A stretch of 64,000 nt of DNA. Origin: Rhizobium sp. R634. Lineage in GTDB: Bacteria; Pseudomonadota; Alphaproteobacteria; Rhizobiales; Rhizobiaceae. Where the stretch lies: NCBI RefSeq assembly GCF_002211305.1, contig NZ_LOKW01000004.1:124001-188000 (forward strand), read 5' to 3'. The position numbers and the translations under genes were made by a program. Under the pieces are notes generated by a model. The model had not been told where the DNA came from. It saw only the letters and a program-made list of their open reading frames with translations, and did no database searches. Below, piece after piece: positions 7,985-16,968 of this stretch. Each line of letters opens with the position of its first letter. Positions within the stretch are counted from its first letter, which is position 1.

Positions 7985-8848
7985 TTATGGTTGGAACTCT
8001 TCCCAGCAGGCCCGGGCGAGCCTGCCGATGGTTTCGAGTGCGATCGTGTAACCTGGCGTTCCGTCTTCCATCACCTGAGGAACCTGGTCGGTATAGGCGG
8101 CGAGGATGTAGAACGGTGCCCCGTCCCGGAAGACGATGCCGGCATCCATGCGCCCGCGCTTGCCGCGGCCGCCCTTGCTGGCGACGATGGTTTCGAACGG
8201 CAGCCGCGACGGGATGCCGTAGCGCAACACCTGGTTTTTCAGCGTCTGCAGCGCGAAGGCGCAGAGCGCCTGCGAGCAGCCGAGCCTCGCTGCCGCATCT
8301 TCCGAAGTTTGCGCATCCAGGATGGTCTGCAGCAGCAAGACCTGATCGGCCGCAGTCGTCGTCGTGACCGCACCGAGCGCGTGATCGGGCGACAGCGCCA
8401 GCGGCGGGATCAGGAAGCGATGATGCGTGCCGCTCAGACCCAGCGCCTTGCAGTAGCTGTCGACTTCTTCGAGCGTCAGGCGTTCGAACACCATCTTGGT
8501 GCAGACATTGTCGCTCAGCACCATCATGCCGGTGATGGCGTCGCGCAGCGAAATGACGATACCGGGGGTCATGTAGCGGAAGATGCCGCTCGCCACTTCC
8601 TCGGCAAGACGCTTCTCGTAAACGATCTGCTCGTCGAGATCGAGGCGGCCGTCCTCGACCGCCTTCAATGCCGCCATCATGATCGAGGTCTTGCGCGTGC
8701 TTGCCGACGGCGTCTCCTCATCGGCGCCGCGGCCGATCGTTTCGCCGGTCAGAAGATTGCGCGCCATGAAGCGCGTAACGAAGGGCTGCGCATCGCAGAT
8801 CGCATTCAGCCGCTTGGCGGCCCCGCTTGAATTCGTGCCCGTGTCCAA
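7985..8848 (-). CDS. Class A beta-lactamase-like serine hydrolase, no signal peptide
   Basis: A 287-residue protein with the three active-site motifs of the serine beta-lactamase/transpeptidase fold: STRK (residues 50-53), SDN (112-114) and a KGG box in the segment SKGGRGKRG. There is no signal peptide, so it should be cytoplasmic, unlike a resistance enzyme. A class A omega loop with the ExxxN glutamate is not obvious. It starts one base after the ATPase gene ends, inside a peptide-importer operon that also encodes an M20 hydrolase. A role as amidase or esterase on the imported compound is more likely than penicillin resistance (inference). Confidence 0.82.
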   Translation of the reverse strand: MDTGTNSSGAAKRLNAICDAQPFVTRFMARNLLTGETIGRGADEETPSASTRKTSIMMAALKAVEDGRLDLDEQIVYEKRLAEEVASGIFRYMTPGIVISLRDAITGMMVLSDNVCTKMVFERLTLEEVDSYCKALGLSGTHHRFLIPPLALSPDHALGAVTTTTAADQVLLLQTILDAQTSEDAAARLGCSQALCAFALQTLKNQVLRYGIPSRLPFETIVASKGGRGKRGRMDAGIVFRDGAPFYILAAYTDQVPQVMEDGTPGYTIALETIGRLARACWEEFQP

Positions 8849-8849
8849 C

Positions 8850-10478
8850 TCAGTTCTCCAGACGCCATTTCAGTTTCACGCCGCCCTGCTCGTTCTGATC
8901 GAGAGCGGGAATTGCCGAAAGGAGACGGCGCGTATAGGCCTCCTTCGGACTGTCGAAGATCGTGTTGCGGTCGCCCTCTTCGATGATCCGGCCGTCCTGC
9001 ATGACGACCACACGGTCGGCGATCTGTTCGACCACGCCGAGATCATGGCTGATGAAGAGGCAGGAGAAGCCGTAGCGCTTCTGAAGGTTCGAGAAGAGAT
9101 CGAGCACCTGGGCGCGCACCGTCACGTCGAGCGCGGAAACCGGCTCGTCGGCGATCAGGAATTTCGGCCGCCGGGCGATGGCGCGGGCGATCGCGACGCG
9201 CTGACGCTGGCCGCCGGACAGCTCATGCGGATACCGCAAGGTATAATCGGCGCCGAGGCCGACTTCCTCCAGCGTTTCCAACGCGCGTTTTTTCTTAGCC
9301 GCGCCGTCGATGCCCGGCACCAGCCGCAGCGCCTCTTCGACGAGGGCTGCGATCGTCATGCGCGGATCGAGCAAGGAATAGGGATCCTGGAACACCATCT
9401 GGCAATTCAGCCGATAGTCGCGCCAGTCTGCATCACGCTCGCGGCCCTGGAAGAGGATCTGACCTCCGCTCTGATCGACGAGGCCGGCAATCGTGCGCCC
9501 GAGCGTCGTTTTGCCGGAGCCGGAACCGCCGACGAGCGCGACGACCTCGCCCTCGCGGATATCGATGCTGACGCCATGCAGCGCACGTTTCGGCGCCGCT
9601 TTCTTCAACAGCGATTTCCGGCCGGCATAATCGACGACGATATCGCGCGCCGACACCATCGGCGCGGTTGTGAGATCGATCGCGCGGGTCTCCCCGCGGA
9701 AGGGCAGCGAGGAGAGCAGTTTTTTCGTATAGGGATGGCGCGGCGCCTCGAGCAGTTGCTCGGTGGTTCCCTGTTCGACGATCGCGCCCTTTTCCATGAC
9801 GACGATCCGGCTGGTATAGCGTGCCACCATCGGCAGATCGTGGCTGATGAGCAGGACAGCGGTGCCTTCGGCCCGCGTCAGCTCGACCAACAGTTCCATG
9901 ACGTCGCGCTGGATGACGGCGTCGAGTGCCGTCGTCGGCTCGTCGGCGATCAGGAGCGCCGGCTTCAGCAGCATCACCGAAGCCAGCATGATACGTTGGC
10001 GCATACCGCCGGAGAATTCGTGCGGATAGGCCGGCAGCGCCCCTTCGGGATCGCGGATGCCGACGCGGGTGAGCATATCGAGAATGCGGCTGCGGCGTTC
10101 CTCCGGCGGCATCTTCGTATGGAGGATCAGCCCTTCTTCAAGCTGCCGGCCGATCGTCATCGACGGATTGAGCGAGGTCATCGGCTCCTGAAAGACGACG
10201 CCGATTTCGGCGCCGCGCAATTGCCGCAGCGCGCTGTCGCTCATCGCCAGCACGTTGCGCCCCTTGTAGCTGACCGTGCCGCCCGTCACCCTGACGGCCG
10301 GTGGCAGGAGCGAGATCAGAGCGCGGGTCGCCAGCGTCTTGCCGGAGCCGCTTTCACCGACGATGCCGAAGATTTCCCCGGCTTCGATATCGAAGCTGAC
10401 ATCCCTGACGACATCGATGCCGCGATGGGCGACCTGGAGCGACAGGCCGCGGACGCTGAGAAGGCTTTCCTTGGTCAT
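8850..10478 (-). CDS. Fused two-domain ABC transporter ATPase (DppD-DppF type)
   Basis: This 542-residue protein contains two complete ATPase domains of the oligopeptide family. The first has GESGSGKT, FSGGMRQR and IADEPTTALD; the second has GGSGSGKTT, LSGGQRQR and IADEPVSALD. Single-chain versions occur in YejF- and GsiA-type systems, replacing the separate D and F subunits. Its start overlaps the stop of the upstream permease by 4 bases (ATGA), showing translational coupling. It powers import by the permeases encoded just upstream. Confidence 0.92.
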   Translation of the reverse strand: MTKESLLSVRGLSLQVAHRGIDVVRDVSFDIEAGEIFGIVGESGSGKTLATRALISLLPPAVRVTGGTVSYKGRNVLAMSDSALRQLRGAEIGVVFQEPMTSLNPSMTIGRQLEEGLILHTKMPPEERRSRILDMLTRVGIRDPEGALPAYPHEFSGGMRQRIMLASVMLLKPALLIADEPTTALDAVIQRDVMELLVELTRAEGTAVLLISHDLPMVARYTSRIVVMEKGAIVEQGTTEQLLEAPRHPYTKKLLSSLPFRGETRAIDLTTAPMVSARDIVVDYAGRKSLLKKAAPKRALHGVSIDIREGEVVALVGGSGSGKTTLGRTIAGLVDQSGGQILFQGRERDADWRDYRLNCQMVFQDPYSLLDPRMTIAALVEEALRLVPGIDGAAKKKRALETLEEVGLGADYTLRYPHELSGGQRQRVAIARAIARRPKFLIADEPVSALDVTVRAQVLDLFSNLQKRYGFSCLFISHDLGVVEQIADRVVVMQDGRIIEEGDRNTIFDSPKEAYTRRLLSAIPALDQNEQGGVKLKWRLEN

Positions 10479-11293
10479 TTCAGGCCTCTCATACGCGGAT
10501 CGAGCTTGTCGCGGAGCGCGTCGCCCAGAAGGTTGATGCCGAGAAGGGTGAGCGCGATGCAGAGACCGGGGAAGAGCCCGAGCCAGACCGCCTGCTCGAT
10601 GAAGGGCCGGCCGGCGGCCAGCATGTTTCCCCAGGTCGGCGCCGGCGGCGGCACGCCGAGGCCGAGGAAGCTGAGCGCGCTTTCCGAGAGGATCGCCCAG
10701 CCGAACATGGAGGTGGAGAGAACCGTGATCGGCGCCAGGCAGTTCGGCAGGATATGACGGGCCATCGTATAGATTTCGCCATTGCCCATCACCTTGGATG
10801 CCTCGATGAATTCGCGTTCGCGCAGCGACAGCACGGCGCCGCGCACCACGCGCGCCATCGACGGCGTATAGGCGATGCCGAGCGCGAAGATGATGCCGTA
10901 TTGGTTGGCGCCGAAGACGGCGAGCAGGCCGAGCGCCAGCAGGATGCCGGGAAAGGCGAGCAGCGCATTGTTGATCGCCATGATGACCGCATCGACCCAG
11001 CCGCGCGCATAGCCGCTGATGATGCCGATCATCGTTCCGCAGATTGCAGCGAAGGCAACCGTGAGGAAACCGATCCAGACGCTGGCGCGGGCGCCGACCA
11101 TCAGGCGGCTCAGCACGTCGCGGCCGAATTCATCGGTGCCGAGCCAATGGGCCGCGTCGGGAGCGGCAAGACGGGCGGTGAAGCTCAGCTTCATCGGGTC
11201 ATAAGGGGTCCAGAAGAGACCGAGCGCGGCGGTGGCAAGAAGTGCGGCGATCAGCAGGCCGCCGATGAGGCCGTTCAGGTTCAGGTTTTTCAT
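10475..11293 (-). CDS. Peptide-type ABC transporter permease (DppC type)
   Basis: A 272-residue inner-membrane protein. It has an N-terminal segment (GLIGGLLIAALLATAALGLFW), the short periplasmic ...HWLGTDEFGRDVLSRLMVGAR motif typical of DppC/OppC proteins, and the permease EAA-type loop (EASKVMGNGEIYTMARHILPN). It overlaps both its neighbours by 4 bases. It forms a heterodimeric channel with the DppB-type partner. Confidence 0.92.
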   Translation of the reverse strand: MKNLNLNGLIGGLLIAALLATAALGLFWTPYDPMKLSFTARLAAPDAAHWLGTDEFGRDVLSRLMVGARASVWIGFLTVAFAAICGTMIGIISGYARGWVDAVIMAINNALLAFPGILLALGLLAVFGANQYGIIFALGIAYTPSMARVVRGAVLSLREREFIEASKVMGNGEIYTMARHILPNCLAPITVLSTSMFGWAILSESALSFLGLGVPPPAPTWGNMLAAGRPFIEQAVWLGLFPGLCIALTLLGINLLGDALRDKLDPRMRGLK

Positions 11294-12234
11294 TCGGCCA
11301 CCACGCGCGGATCGAAGAGCGGATAAAGCAGGTCGACGATCAGGTTGACCAGCACGTAGGAGATCGCGACGAAAAGCAGGCAGCCCTGGATGACCGGATA
11401 GTCACGCGCGAAAATGCTGTCGACCATCAGCCGGCCGAGACCCGGAATGGTGAAAACCGTTTCGATGACGGCGATGCCGCCGAGCAGATTGCCGAGAATG
11501 AGGCCGATCATCGTCCAGGTCGGGCCGAAGGCATTCTTGAACGCATGCTTCCAGAGCACGGCGCTTTCCGACAGCCCCTTGGCGCGGGCATGGGTGATGT
11601 AGTCGAGCCGCAGCACTTCCAGCGTCGAGGCGCGCGCCATCCGGATGAGCACGCCCATCTCATGGATGACGAGCGTCATGATCGGCAGGACGAGATAGAT
11701 CAGGCCGCCCCAGAAATTGCTGCCGATCGAGACGTAGCCCAGCACCGGCAGCCAGCCGAGCTTCAGGCCGAACAGCAGAAGCAGCAGCAGGCCAAGCCAG
11801 AAAGTCGGGATCGACAGCAGCACAGTTGCCGTGCCCACCAACGCGAGATCGGTGATGCTGTTCTGCCGCCAGGCGGCGATGACACCGGCGGGAACGGCAA
11901 TGAGGCTCGCAAGCGCAACCGCGATCAGGACGATCTCGGCGCTGATCATGAAACGCGCGGCAACCAGCGGCAGGACCGGCTCGTTGTTGACGATCGAACG
12001 GCCGAAATCGCCGGTCAGCACGTTTTCGCTCCAGATCAGGAACTGCTGCGGGATCGACTTGTCGAGCCCGAGTTCGGAACGCATGGCGGCGATCTGTTCC
12101 GGCTCAGCCATATCGCCGAGCATCAGCGCGGCGGGATCGCCGGGAATGAAACGAATGAGCGCGAAGACGGTGATCGAAACGATCACCACTGTCGGCAGCG
12201 CCATGAGAAGGCGGTTGATAATGAATCTGAGCAT
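11290..12234 (-). CDS. Peptide-type ABC transporter permease (DppB type)
   Basis: A 314-residue inner-membrane protein beginning MLRFIINRLLMALPTVVIVSITVFALIRFIPGDPA, the characteristic DppB/OppB start. Downstream are RASTLEVLRLDYITHARAKGLSE (the EAA loop that contacts the ATPase) and a C-terminal VAISYVLVNLIVDLLYPLFDPR segment. It is the first transporter gene after the LysR gene, from which it is separated by 184 bases that probably hold the operon promoter. Confidence 0.92.
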   Translation of the reverse strand: MLRFIINRLLMALPTVVIVSITVFALIRFIPGDPAALMLGDMAEPEQIAAMRSELGLDKSIPQQFLIWSENVLTGDFGRSIVNNEPVLPLVAARFMISAEIVLIAVALASLIAVPAGVIAAWRQNSITDLALVGTATVLLSIPTFWLGLLLLLLFGLKLGWLPVLGYVSIGSNFWGGLIYLVLPIMTLVIHEMGVLIRMARASTLEVLRLDYITHARAKGLSESAVLWKHAFKNAFGPTWTMIGLILGNLLGGIAVIETVFTIPGLGRLMVDSIFARDYPVIQGCLLFVAISYVLVNLIVDLLYPLFDPRVVAE

Positions 12235-12418
12235 CAGTTCCCCTGGAACATGGTTGGCGGCGATCCGCCGCTTTCATGCGTTTGTTTTGCGAGAACTATG
12301 ATGGATTTGAGAAATACCTGCAATATTATGCAGTTTTGTCATACCCTTATGCAGAAGCGGACGAAGCATTCCGGCTCCGCAGCTTGTACGGACGAAGCTT
12401 ATCCCACTCGTTTTGCTG

Positions 12419-13321
12419 TTATTTCTGCGACAGGGCGATCTGGCGTTTCAACGCGTCCATCAGCGCTTGCGCGGCAAGCGACGGCGGCTGGCCGGCCGGC
12501 TTGGCCAGACCGAACTCCTGCGTCGACTGAGGCACGAAGGGCCGCTGGACGACCGGCAGGTGACGGTAAAGGTTGGCGTAGAAGCTGCTGAGGATGGCGA
12601 CGCCCAGGCCGTGGGCGGCATAGGCGCAGGCCGAACTGTTGGTGTGCGTCTCGATCTTGACGTTCTGCTTCACCCCTGCCCGCTTGAAGACCTGATCGAG
12701 CAGCATGCGCGTCGGCCGCTGGCGCCCGATCAGGATCAGCGGAATATTGCGCAGATCCTTCGGCGTGATCTCCTTCAGCTTCGCAAGAGCGTGATCCCTC
12801 TGGATGACGCAGACGCTGACACCGGTGGCGACCGGCTCCATCTCGATGCCCGGTCCCGTTTCGCCTTCATAACGCAGGAAACCGAAATCGATGATGCGCT
12901 GCTCCACCAGCCTCGTGATCGCAGTCGTCGTCTCGAAGAATGTTTCGATGCGGACGCCGGGAAAATCCTTTGAGTAGTCGACGAGCATTGCCGGCGCAAA
13001 ATCCTCCCACATGCTGCTCGGCAGGCCGATCCTGACGACCTCAGGACCGGCCGCACCGGTGCGCAGATCTTCGGCCAAACCGGAGAAGCGGTCGATGCCG
13101 AGAAGGATGTTCTCGGCGTCCCGCGCCAGAATCAGCGCTTCCGGCGTCGGGATCAGCCGTCCTTTTTCGCGCGCGAAAAGCGTAAGCGAGAGATCGGTTT
13201 CGAGTTGCTGCAGAAGGCGGCTGACGCCGGACTGGCTGAGCCCCATGCTCTTTGCCGAGGCAATCGTCGATCCGGTCGCCAGCAGCGTTCGCAGCACCTC
13301 CAATTGTCTGAAGTTCGTCAA
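12419..13321 (-). CDS. LysR family transcriptional regulator
   Basis: A 300-residue protein with an N-terminal winged helix-turn-helix (residues about 1-60; STIASAKSMGLSQSGVSRLLQQLE) and a periplasmic-binding-type effector domain from about residue 90. It is encoded upstream of and on the same strand as the peptide-importer unit, so it is the likely regulator of that unit and may respond to the imported compound or its breakdown product (inference from position). No operator could be identified with confidence. Confidence 0.9.
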   Translation of the reverse strand: MTNFRQLEVLRTLLATGSTIASAKSMGLSQSGVSRLLQQLETDLSLTLFAREKGRLIPTPEALILARDAENILLGIDRFSGLAEDLRTGAAGPEVVRIGLPSSMWEDFAPAMLVDYSKDFPGVRIETFFETTTAITRLVEQRIIDFGFLRYEGETGPGIEMEPVATGVSVCVIQRDHALAKLKEITPKDLRNIPLILIGRQRPTRMLLDQVFKRAGVKQNVKIETHTNSSACAYAAHGLGVAILSSFYANLYRHLPVVQRPFVPQSTQEFGLAKPAGQPPSLAAQALMDALKRQIALSQK

Positions 13322-13537
13322 ACCCGCCGCCTTTCGAAACGATGGTCAATGATATGGTTAATTGTCCGATCGGCGGATGAAAAGCACAAAACCCTCATTC
13401 GCTTCCAGACGGCGAGAGCTTGAACAAGCCGGAGAAATATTGACGCCGATCACCGCCCCGCCTTTCCCGAACAGGTAGAAATTTCCGACGCGGAAAGATA
13501 TGGCTTTGATACCGAACCAGCGTGAAGGGGAATTGCG

Positions 13538-14404
13538 ATGCCAAGCTCAATCCGGATCGGCAATCAGGATCTCACTGTTAACGTCTCCTCGCTCGGCGCC
13601 GAGATGCAGGCGCTCACCAGCAGCGACGGACGCTCCTGGCTGTGGACGGGCGACGCGGCCTTTTGGACGGGACGCTCGCCGATCCTGTTTCCGATCGTCG
13701 GCAAGGCGCCCGACGACAAGGTCGCGATCGACGGCACGGTCTACCCGATGGCACAGCACGGCTTTGCCCGGCGCAGCGATTTTACCCTTGCAAGCTCCAC
13801 GGCGACGACATGCCGGCACGAGCTGGCCGCATCTGAAGCCACCCGGGCGGTCTATCCGTTCGATTTTCTCCTCGCCGTCGAACATGCGATCGAGGGCAGC
13901 GCCTTGACGGTCACGGCGGAAATTACCAATCGCGACCAGAAACCGATGCCCTTCGGCTTTGGCTTCCATCCGGCTTTCGTCTGGCCGCTGCCTGATGCTT
14001 CCGGGCGCGCCCACACGGTCACGCTGGACAATGAGGGTCAGCCGGAGCTCGTGCGGCTGGAGGGCGGCCTCATCGATCCGGCGCCGCTGCCCTCACCCTT
14101 CGACAGAGGCAGGCTGGTGCTGGATCACGCCATGTTCGAGAAGGACGCGATGATCTTCCCGAAAGGCGCGGGCGAAGGGCTGTGCTACGGCGCCGAAGGT
14201 GGGCCGAGCCTGCGGTTCCGTTTCGACAACCTGCCCAATCTTGCTCTGTGGACCAAGCCGGGCGCGCCCTTCATCTGCGTCGAGCCATGGCATGGAACGG
14301 CCGCGGAAGCCGGAGCCTCGAGCGAGCTGTCACGCCGGCCGTATACCAACATATTGTCGCCCGGCGCGACGGCGCGCTTCGGCTTCACGGTCGAGATTTC
14401 CTAG
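13538..14404 (+). CDS. Aldose 1-epimerase family protein (LacX-like)
   Basis: A 288-residue protein of the galactose-mutarotase fold. Visible features are FWTGRSPILFPIVG near the N-terminus, MAQHGFARRSDF (the HGFAR motif with the catalytic-region histidine) and FGFGFHPAFVWPL, which carries the second conserved histidine. Such enzymes interconvert sugar anomers or epimerise sugar phosphates. The ATG follows GAAGGGG. It is convergent with the mannonate dehydratase gene, with only 19 bases between the stops, so a role in hexuronate or hexose use is plausible. Confidence 0.85.
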   Translation: MPSSIRIGNQDLTVNVSSLGAEMQALTSSDGRSWLWTGDAAFWTGRSPILFPIVGKAPDDKVAIDGTVYPMAQHGFARRSDFTLASSTATTCRHELAASEATRAVYPFDFLLAVEHAIEGSALTVTAEITNRDQKPMPFGFGFHPAFVWPLPDASGRAHTVTLDNEGQPELVRLEGGLIDPAPLPSPFDRGRLVLDHAMFEKDAMIFPKGAGEGLCYGAEGGPSLRFRFDNLPNLALWTKPGAPFICVEPWHGTAAEAGASSELSRRPYTNILSPGATARFGFTVEIS

Positions 14405-14423
14405 CAGCGTCGCGCTCCGACCG

Positions 14424-15611
14424 TCAGGTCGGCGGGGCGCCGAGCGCATGCATGATGCCACGAAGCTCCGCAAGGCCGCGCATACGGCCGATGGCGGGAT
14501 AGCCGGGCGTGACCGTCTTGTCGAGATCGTCGAGCATGCGGTGGCCATGGTCCGAGCGGAAGACGATGGTGTCTTCGGAACCGCGGCGGCCGTCTTCGGC
14601 AACCAGTTCCCTGAGAACCGCGACCATGTCGACGTCGCCTTCCAGATGCGCGCTTTCATGGAACGTCCGGCCGTCGCCCTCGCGGGTCGTGGCGCGCAGA
14701 TGGGCGAAGTGGATGCGCGACGCGAAGCGCCGGGAAATTGCCGGCAGGTCGTTGTCGGCCCGCACGCCAAGGCTGCCGGTGCAGTAACACATGCCGTTCG
14801 CCGCCGACGGCACTGCATCGAAGAGAGCCGCGTAATCCTCGGCGGTCGAAGCGATGCGGGGAAGGCCGAACAGCGAGCGCGGCGGATCGTCGGGATGCAG
14901 CGTCAGCTTGACGCCGCGCGCTTCGGCAGCCGGCGTCACCGCCTCCAGGAATTCGATCAGGTGCTGGCGCAGCCTTGCGGCATCGATGCCGCTATAGGCG
15001 ACCAGTTTCTCCCGGAAGGCCGGGATGGTCAGGGGTTCGGTGGTCGAACCGGGCAGGGCCGAGGTGATGATGCGGGTGATCTCGGCAATCTCCTCCTCCG
15101 ACATGGTCTCGAAGACAGCCCGCGCCCGCTCACGGTCTTCCTCGGAATATTGCCGGGCTGCATCCGGCCGTTCCAGAATGAAGAGATCGAAGGCCGCGAA
15201 ACGTTCGTGATCGAAGCGCATGGCGGTGGCCCCTGTCGGCGTCACGAAATCGAGTTCGGTACGCGTCCAGTCCACGACAGGCATGAAATTATAGCAGACG
15301 ATCGGAATGCCGCAGGCAGCGACCGCTTCGAGGCTCGCGATCCAAGCCTCGATTTCCGCCTTCGCCTCCCCGCCCTTGCGCTTGACCGCGTCAGGAATCG
15401 GGATGCTTTCCACGACCGACCAGACGAGCGGCGAACGGCCGGCAGGCGTCGTCTCGATCAAAGATTGCCGCTCGCGCACCTCCTTCTCTGTCCAGGCCCT
15501 GCCGATCGGCACCTGGTGCAGCGACGACACGATGTTGGTCGCGCCCGTCTGGCGGACGTCATCCAGCGTTACCGGCGCTTCCGGCCCGAACCATCTCCAA
15601 CCCTGCCTCAT
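14424..15611 (-). CDS. uxuA: Mannonate dehydratase
   Basis: A 395-residue enzyme, matching the usual UxuA length, that converts D-mannonate to 2-keto-3-deoxy-gluconate in hexuronate breakdown. It starts MRQGWRWFGPEAPVTLDDVRQTGA. It contains PIVCYNFMPVVDWTRT, LHPDDPPRSLFGLPRI with the conserved His/Asp metal region, MCYCTGSLG with a metal cysteine, and HFAHLRAT. The GntR regulator gene lies 43 bases upstream on the same strand and is its likely controller. Confidence 0.95.
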   Translation of the reverse strand: MRQGWRWFGPEAPVTLDDVRQTGATNIVSSLHQVPIGRAWTEKEVRERQSLIETTPAGRSPLVWSVVESIPIPDAVKRKGGEAKAEIEAWIASLEAVAACGIPIVCYNFMPVVDWTRTELDFVTPTGATAMRFDHERFAAFDLFILERPDAARQYSEEDRERARAVFETMSEEEIAEITRIITSALPGSTTEPLTIPAFREKLVAYSGIDAARLRQHLIEFLEAVTPAAEARGVKLTLHPDDPPRSLFGLPRIASTAEDYAALFDAVPSAANGMCYCTGSLGVRADNDLPAISRRFASRIHFAHLRATTREGDGRTFHESAHLEGDVDMVAVLRELVAEDGRRGSEDTIVFRSDHGHRMLDDLDKTVTPGYPAIGRMRGLAELRGIMHALGAPPT

Positions 15612-15654
15612 CCTTCTTCCTTCCTCGCCTTTTCATTTCGTGTTTGGCCTGCCG

Positions 15655-16377
15655 TCAGCAGAAATAATCGGGGTAACGCGAGCGCAATTCATCGACGTCA
15701 GGGATGACGGCGCTCAAATGATGGATCATCGCCTCGCGCGCCGCCGCCGCATCATGTGCGGCGAGCGCATCGCGAATGATGGTGTGTTCGTGCACCACAT
15801 TGCCCATGCGCCCAAGCGCCGGCAGCGCCAGCCGCCGCGCCCGGTCGATCTGCACTTTGACGGTCTTCAGGAGCCCCCAAATGCCGGGATAACCCGATAT
15901 CTGCGCGATCGCCTCGTGAAAGGCTTCGTCCTCCTCATGGAAGCTCGTGACATCGTCGGCCGCGGCATGCGCACGCTGACGGGCGATGATAGCATCAAGG
16001 CGGGCGATATCGGCGGGGGCGGCAGTCTGAGCCGCCATCTCGACGGTCGTGCCTTCGAGTGCCTTGCGCACGACGACCGCTTCGGGGATCACTGAGACCG
16101 GCACGCGCGATACGGCGGTGCCCGATTGCGGAAAGATATCGACCAGTCCGCCTTCGGAAAGCCTCAGCAGGGCCTCGCGCACCGGCGTGCGGCTGACGCC
16201 GAATTCTTCCGCGATCCGCTTTTCCTGCAGCAGCATGCCGGGCCGCATCCGGAGCGAGACGATGTCGGCGTGCAGGCGCTCGTAGATGGCGCCAGCCGCG
16301 GTAACGCGGCGCAGCCGGCCGCCAAGCTCTTGAGAGGATGGCGGTACGAAGACCTGGGTTTCTGCTGTCTGCCGCAT
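15655..16377 (-). CDS. GntR family (FadR subfamily) regulator, probable hexuronate regulator
   Basis: A 240-residue regulator with an N-terminal winged helix (YERLHADIVSLRMRPGMLLQEKRIAEEFGVSRTPVREAL, about residues 32-70) and a C-terminal all-helical FCD effector domain containing metal-site histidines and acids (FHEEDEAFHEAI; EHTIIRDALAAHD). It precedes uxuA, so it probably senses a uronate pathway intermediate and represses the pair. A repeated palindromic element overlaps its promoter region just upstream of the ATG, consistent with autoregulation. Confidence 0.88.
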   Translation of the reverse strand: MRQTAETQVFVPPSSQELGGRLRRVTAAGAIYERLHADIVSLRMRPGMLLQEKRIAEEFGVSRTPVREALLRLSEGGLVDIFPQSGTAVSRVPVSVIPEAVVVRKALEGTTVEMAAQTAAPADIARLDAIIARQRAHAAADDVTSFHEEDEAFHEAIAQISGYPGIWGLLKTVKVQIDRARRLALPALGRMGNVVHEHTIIRDALAAHDAAAAREAMIHHLSAVIPDVDELRSRYPDYFC

Positions 16378-16381
16378 GAGG

Positions 16382-16417
16382 ATACCAGTATGCCGACGCT
16401 TTCTGGCATACTAGTAT
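16382..16417. promoter_or_regulatory. Tandem ATACYAGTAT operator upstream of the GntR gene
   Basis: Two near-identical decamers, ATACCAGTAT (16382-16391) and ATACTAGTAT (16408-16417, a perfect palindrome), lie 26 bases apart. They also form a 13-base inverted repeat (16382-16394 with 16405-16417, one mismatch). The element begins 5 bases upstream of the GntR start codon. Confidence 0.65.
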
Positions 16418-16485
16418 ATCAGTTATAATGCCTTGCCAAGGTGTGCTGTGCTCGGCATCGACGTGGCGGAAATGCATTCTTGCAG

Positions 16486-16510
16486 GGAACTTAGATCAGC
16501 CGACCTGGTT
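16486..16510 (+). promoter_or_regulatory. Candidate EcfG-type promoter of the DUF2934 gene
   Basis: GGAAC (16486-16490) is followed after 16 bases by GGTT (16507-16510), one mismatch from the GGAAC-N16-CGTT stress-promoter consensus. The predicted start lies just ahead of the AAGGAG of the gene at 16533, so the leader would be very short. Confidence 0.45.
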
Positions 16511-16532
16511 GTGTTTTCCCAAGGAGATGTTC

Positions 16533-16934
16533 ATGAAAAACCCAGCACGACGCAAGACGAACGGAAGTGCGACCAACGGCGCCGAGGCGCAAACTTCAGC
16601 CGCGACGGATGCGCGCAGACCAAAGACGGCGCGGCGAACCGCGAGCGTCGCCGACGATCGGAGCCGGCCGCAGGCCGCCAGCCGCGAGGACGAGATCCGG
16701 AATCGAGCCTATTCCCTGTGGGAAAAGGAAGGCAGGCCGGAGGGAAGACAGGCGCATCACTGGAGCGTGGCTGAACATGAGCTCGATGCGCAGTGGAGCG
16801 AAGCCGATAATCCTCCCAAGCTCGAAGCACTGCGCGAGGCCTCGCGCCAGCATGCCGATACGTTCCTCGTGAAGACGGATCTCGAAGACGCTGATCAACG
16901 CGAAGCCTCACCCGGCACACGCGAGCAGGACTGA
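16533..16934 (+). CDS. DUF2934 domain protein
   Basis: A 133-residue, very hydrophilic protein. The N-terminal 50 residues are rich in Ala, Arg, Thr and Ser and look disordered. Residues from about 51 hold the DUF2934 pattern (EIRNRAYSLWEKEGRPEGRQAHHWSVAEHEL). The function of the domain is unknown; it is common in small rhizobial stress-type genes. The ATG follows a strong AAGGAG. The next gene starts 34 bases after the stop and is probably co-transcribed. Confidence 0.8.
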   Translation: MKNPARRKTNGSATNGAEAQTSAATDARRPKTARRTASVADDRSRPQAASREDEIRNRAYSLWEKEGRPEGRQAHHWSVAEHELDAQWSEADNPPKLEALREASRQHADTFLVKTDLEDADQREASPGTREQD

Positions 16935-16968
16935 AAAATTCCCCCGAGTAATTGAGGAAGGTCCCGAT

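Noticed and set aside
7985..8848. Calling this gene an antibiotic-resistance beta-lactamase
   Set aside because: There is no export signal, no clear class A omega-loop glutamate, and the gene is embedded in an uptake operon. The fold is supported but the resistance role is not.
8679..10757. A 692-codon open frame on the plus strand
   Set aside because: It is antisense to the fused ATPase and parts of its neighbours, whose motifs are unmistakable. No ribosome binding site or domain is visible.
14199..15707. A 502-codon open frame on the plus strand
   Set aside because: It overlaps the aldose epimerase end and lies opposite uxuA. It has no domain and arginine-rich composition typical of an out-of-frame reading.
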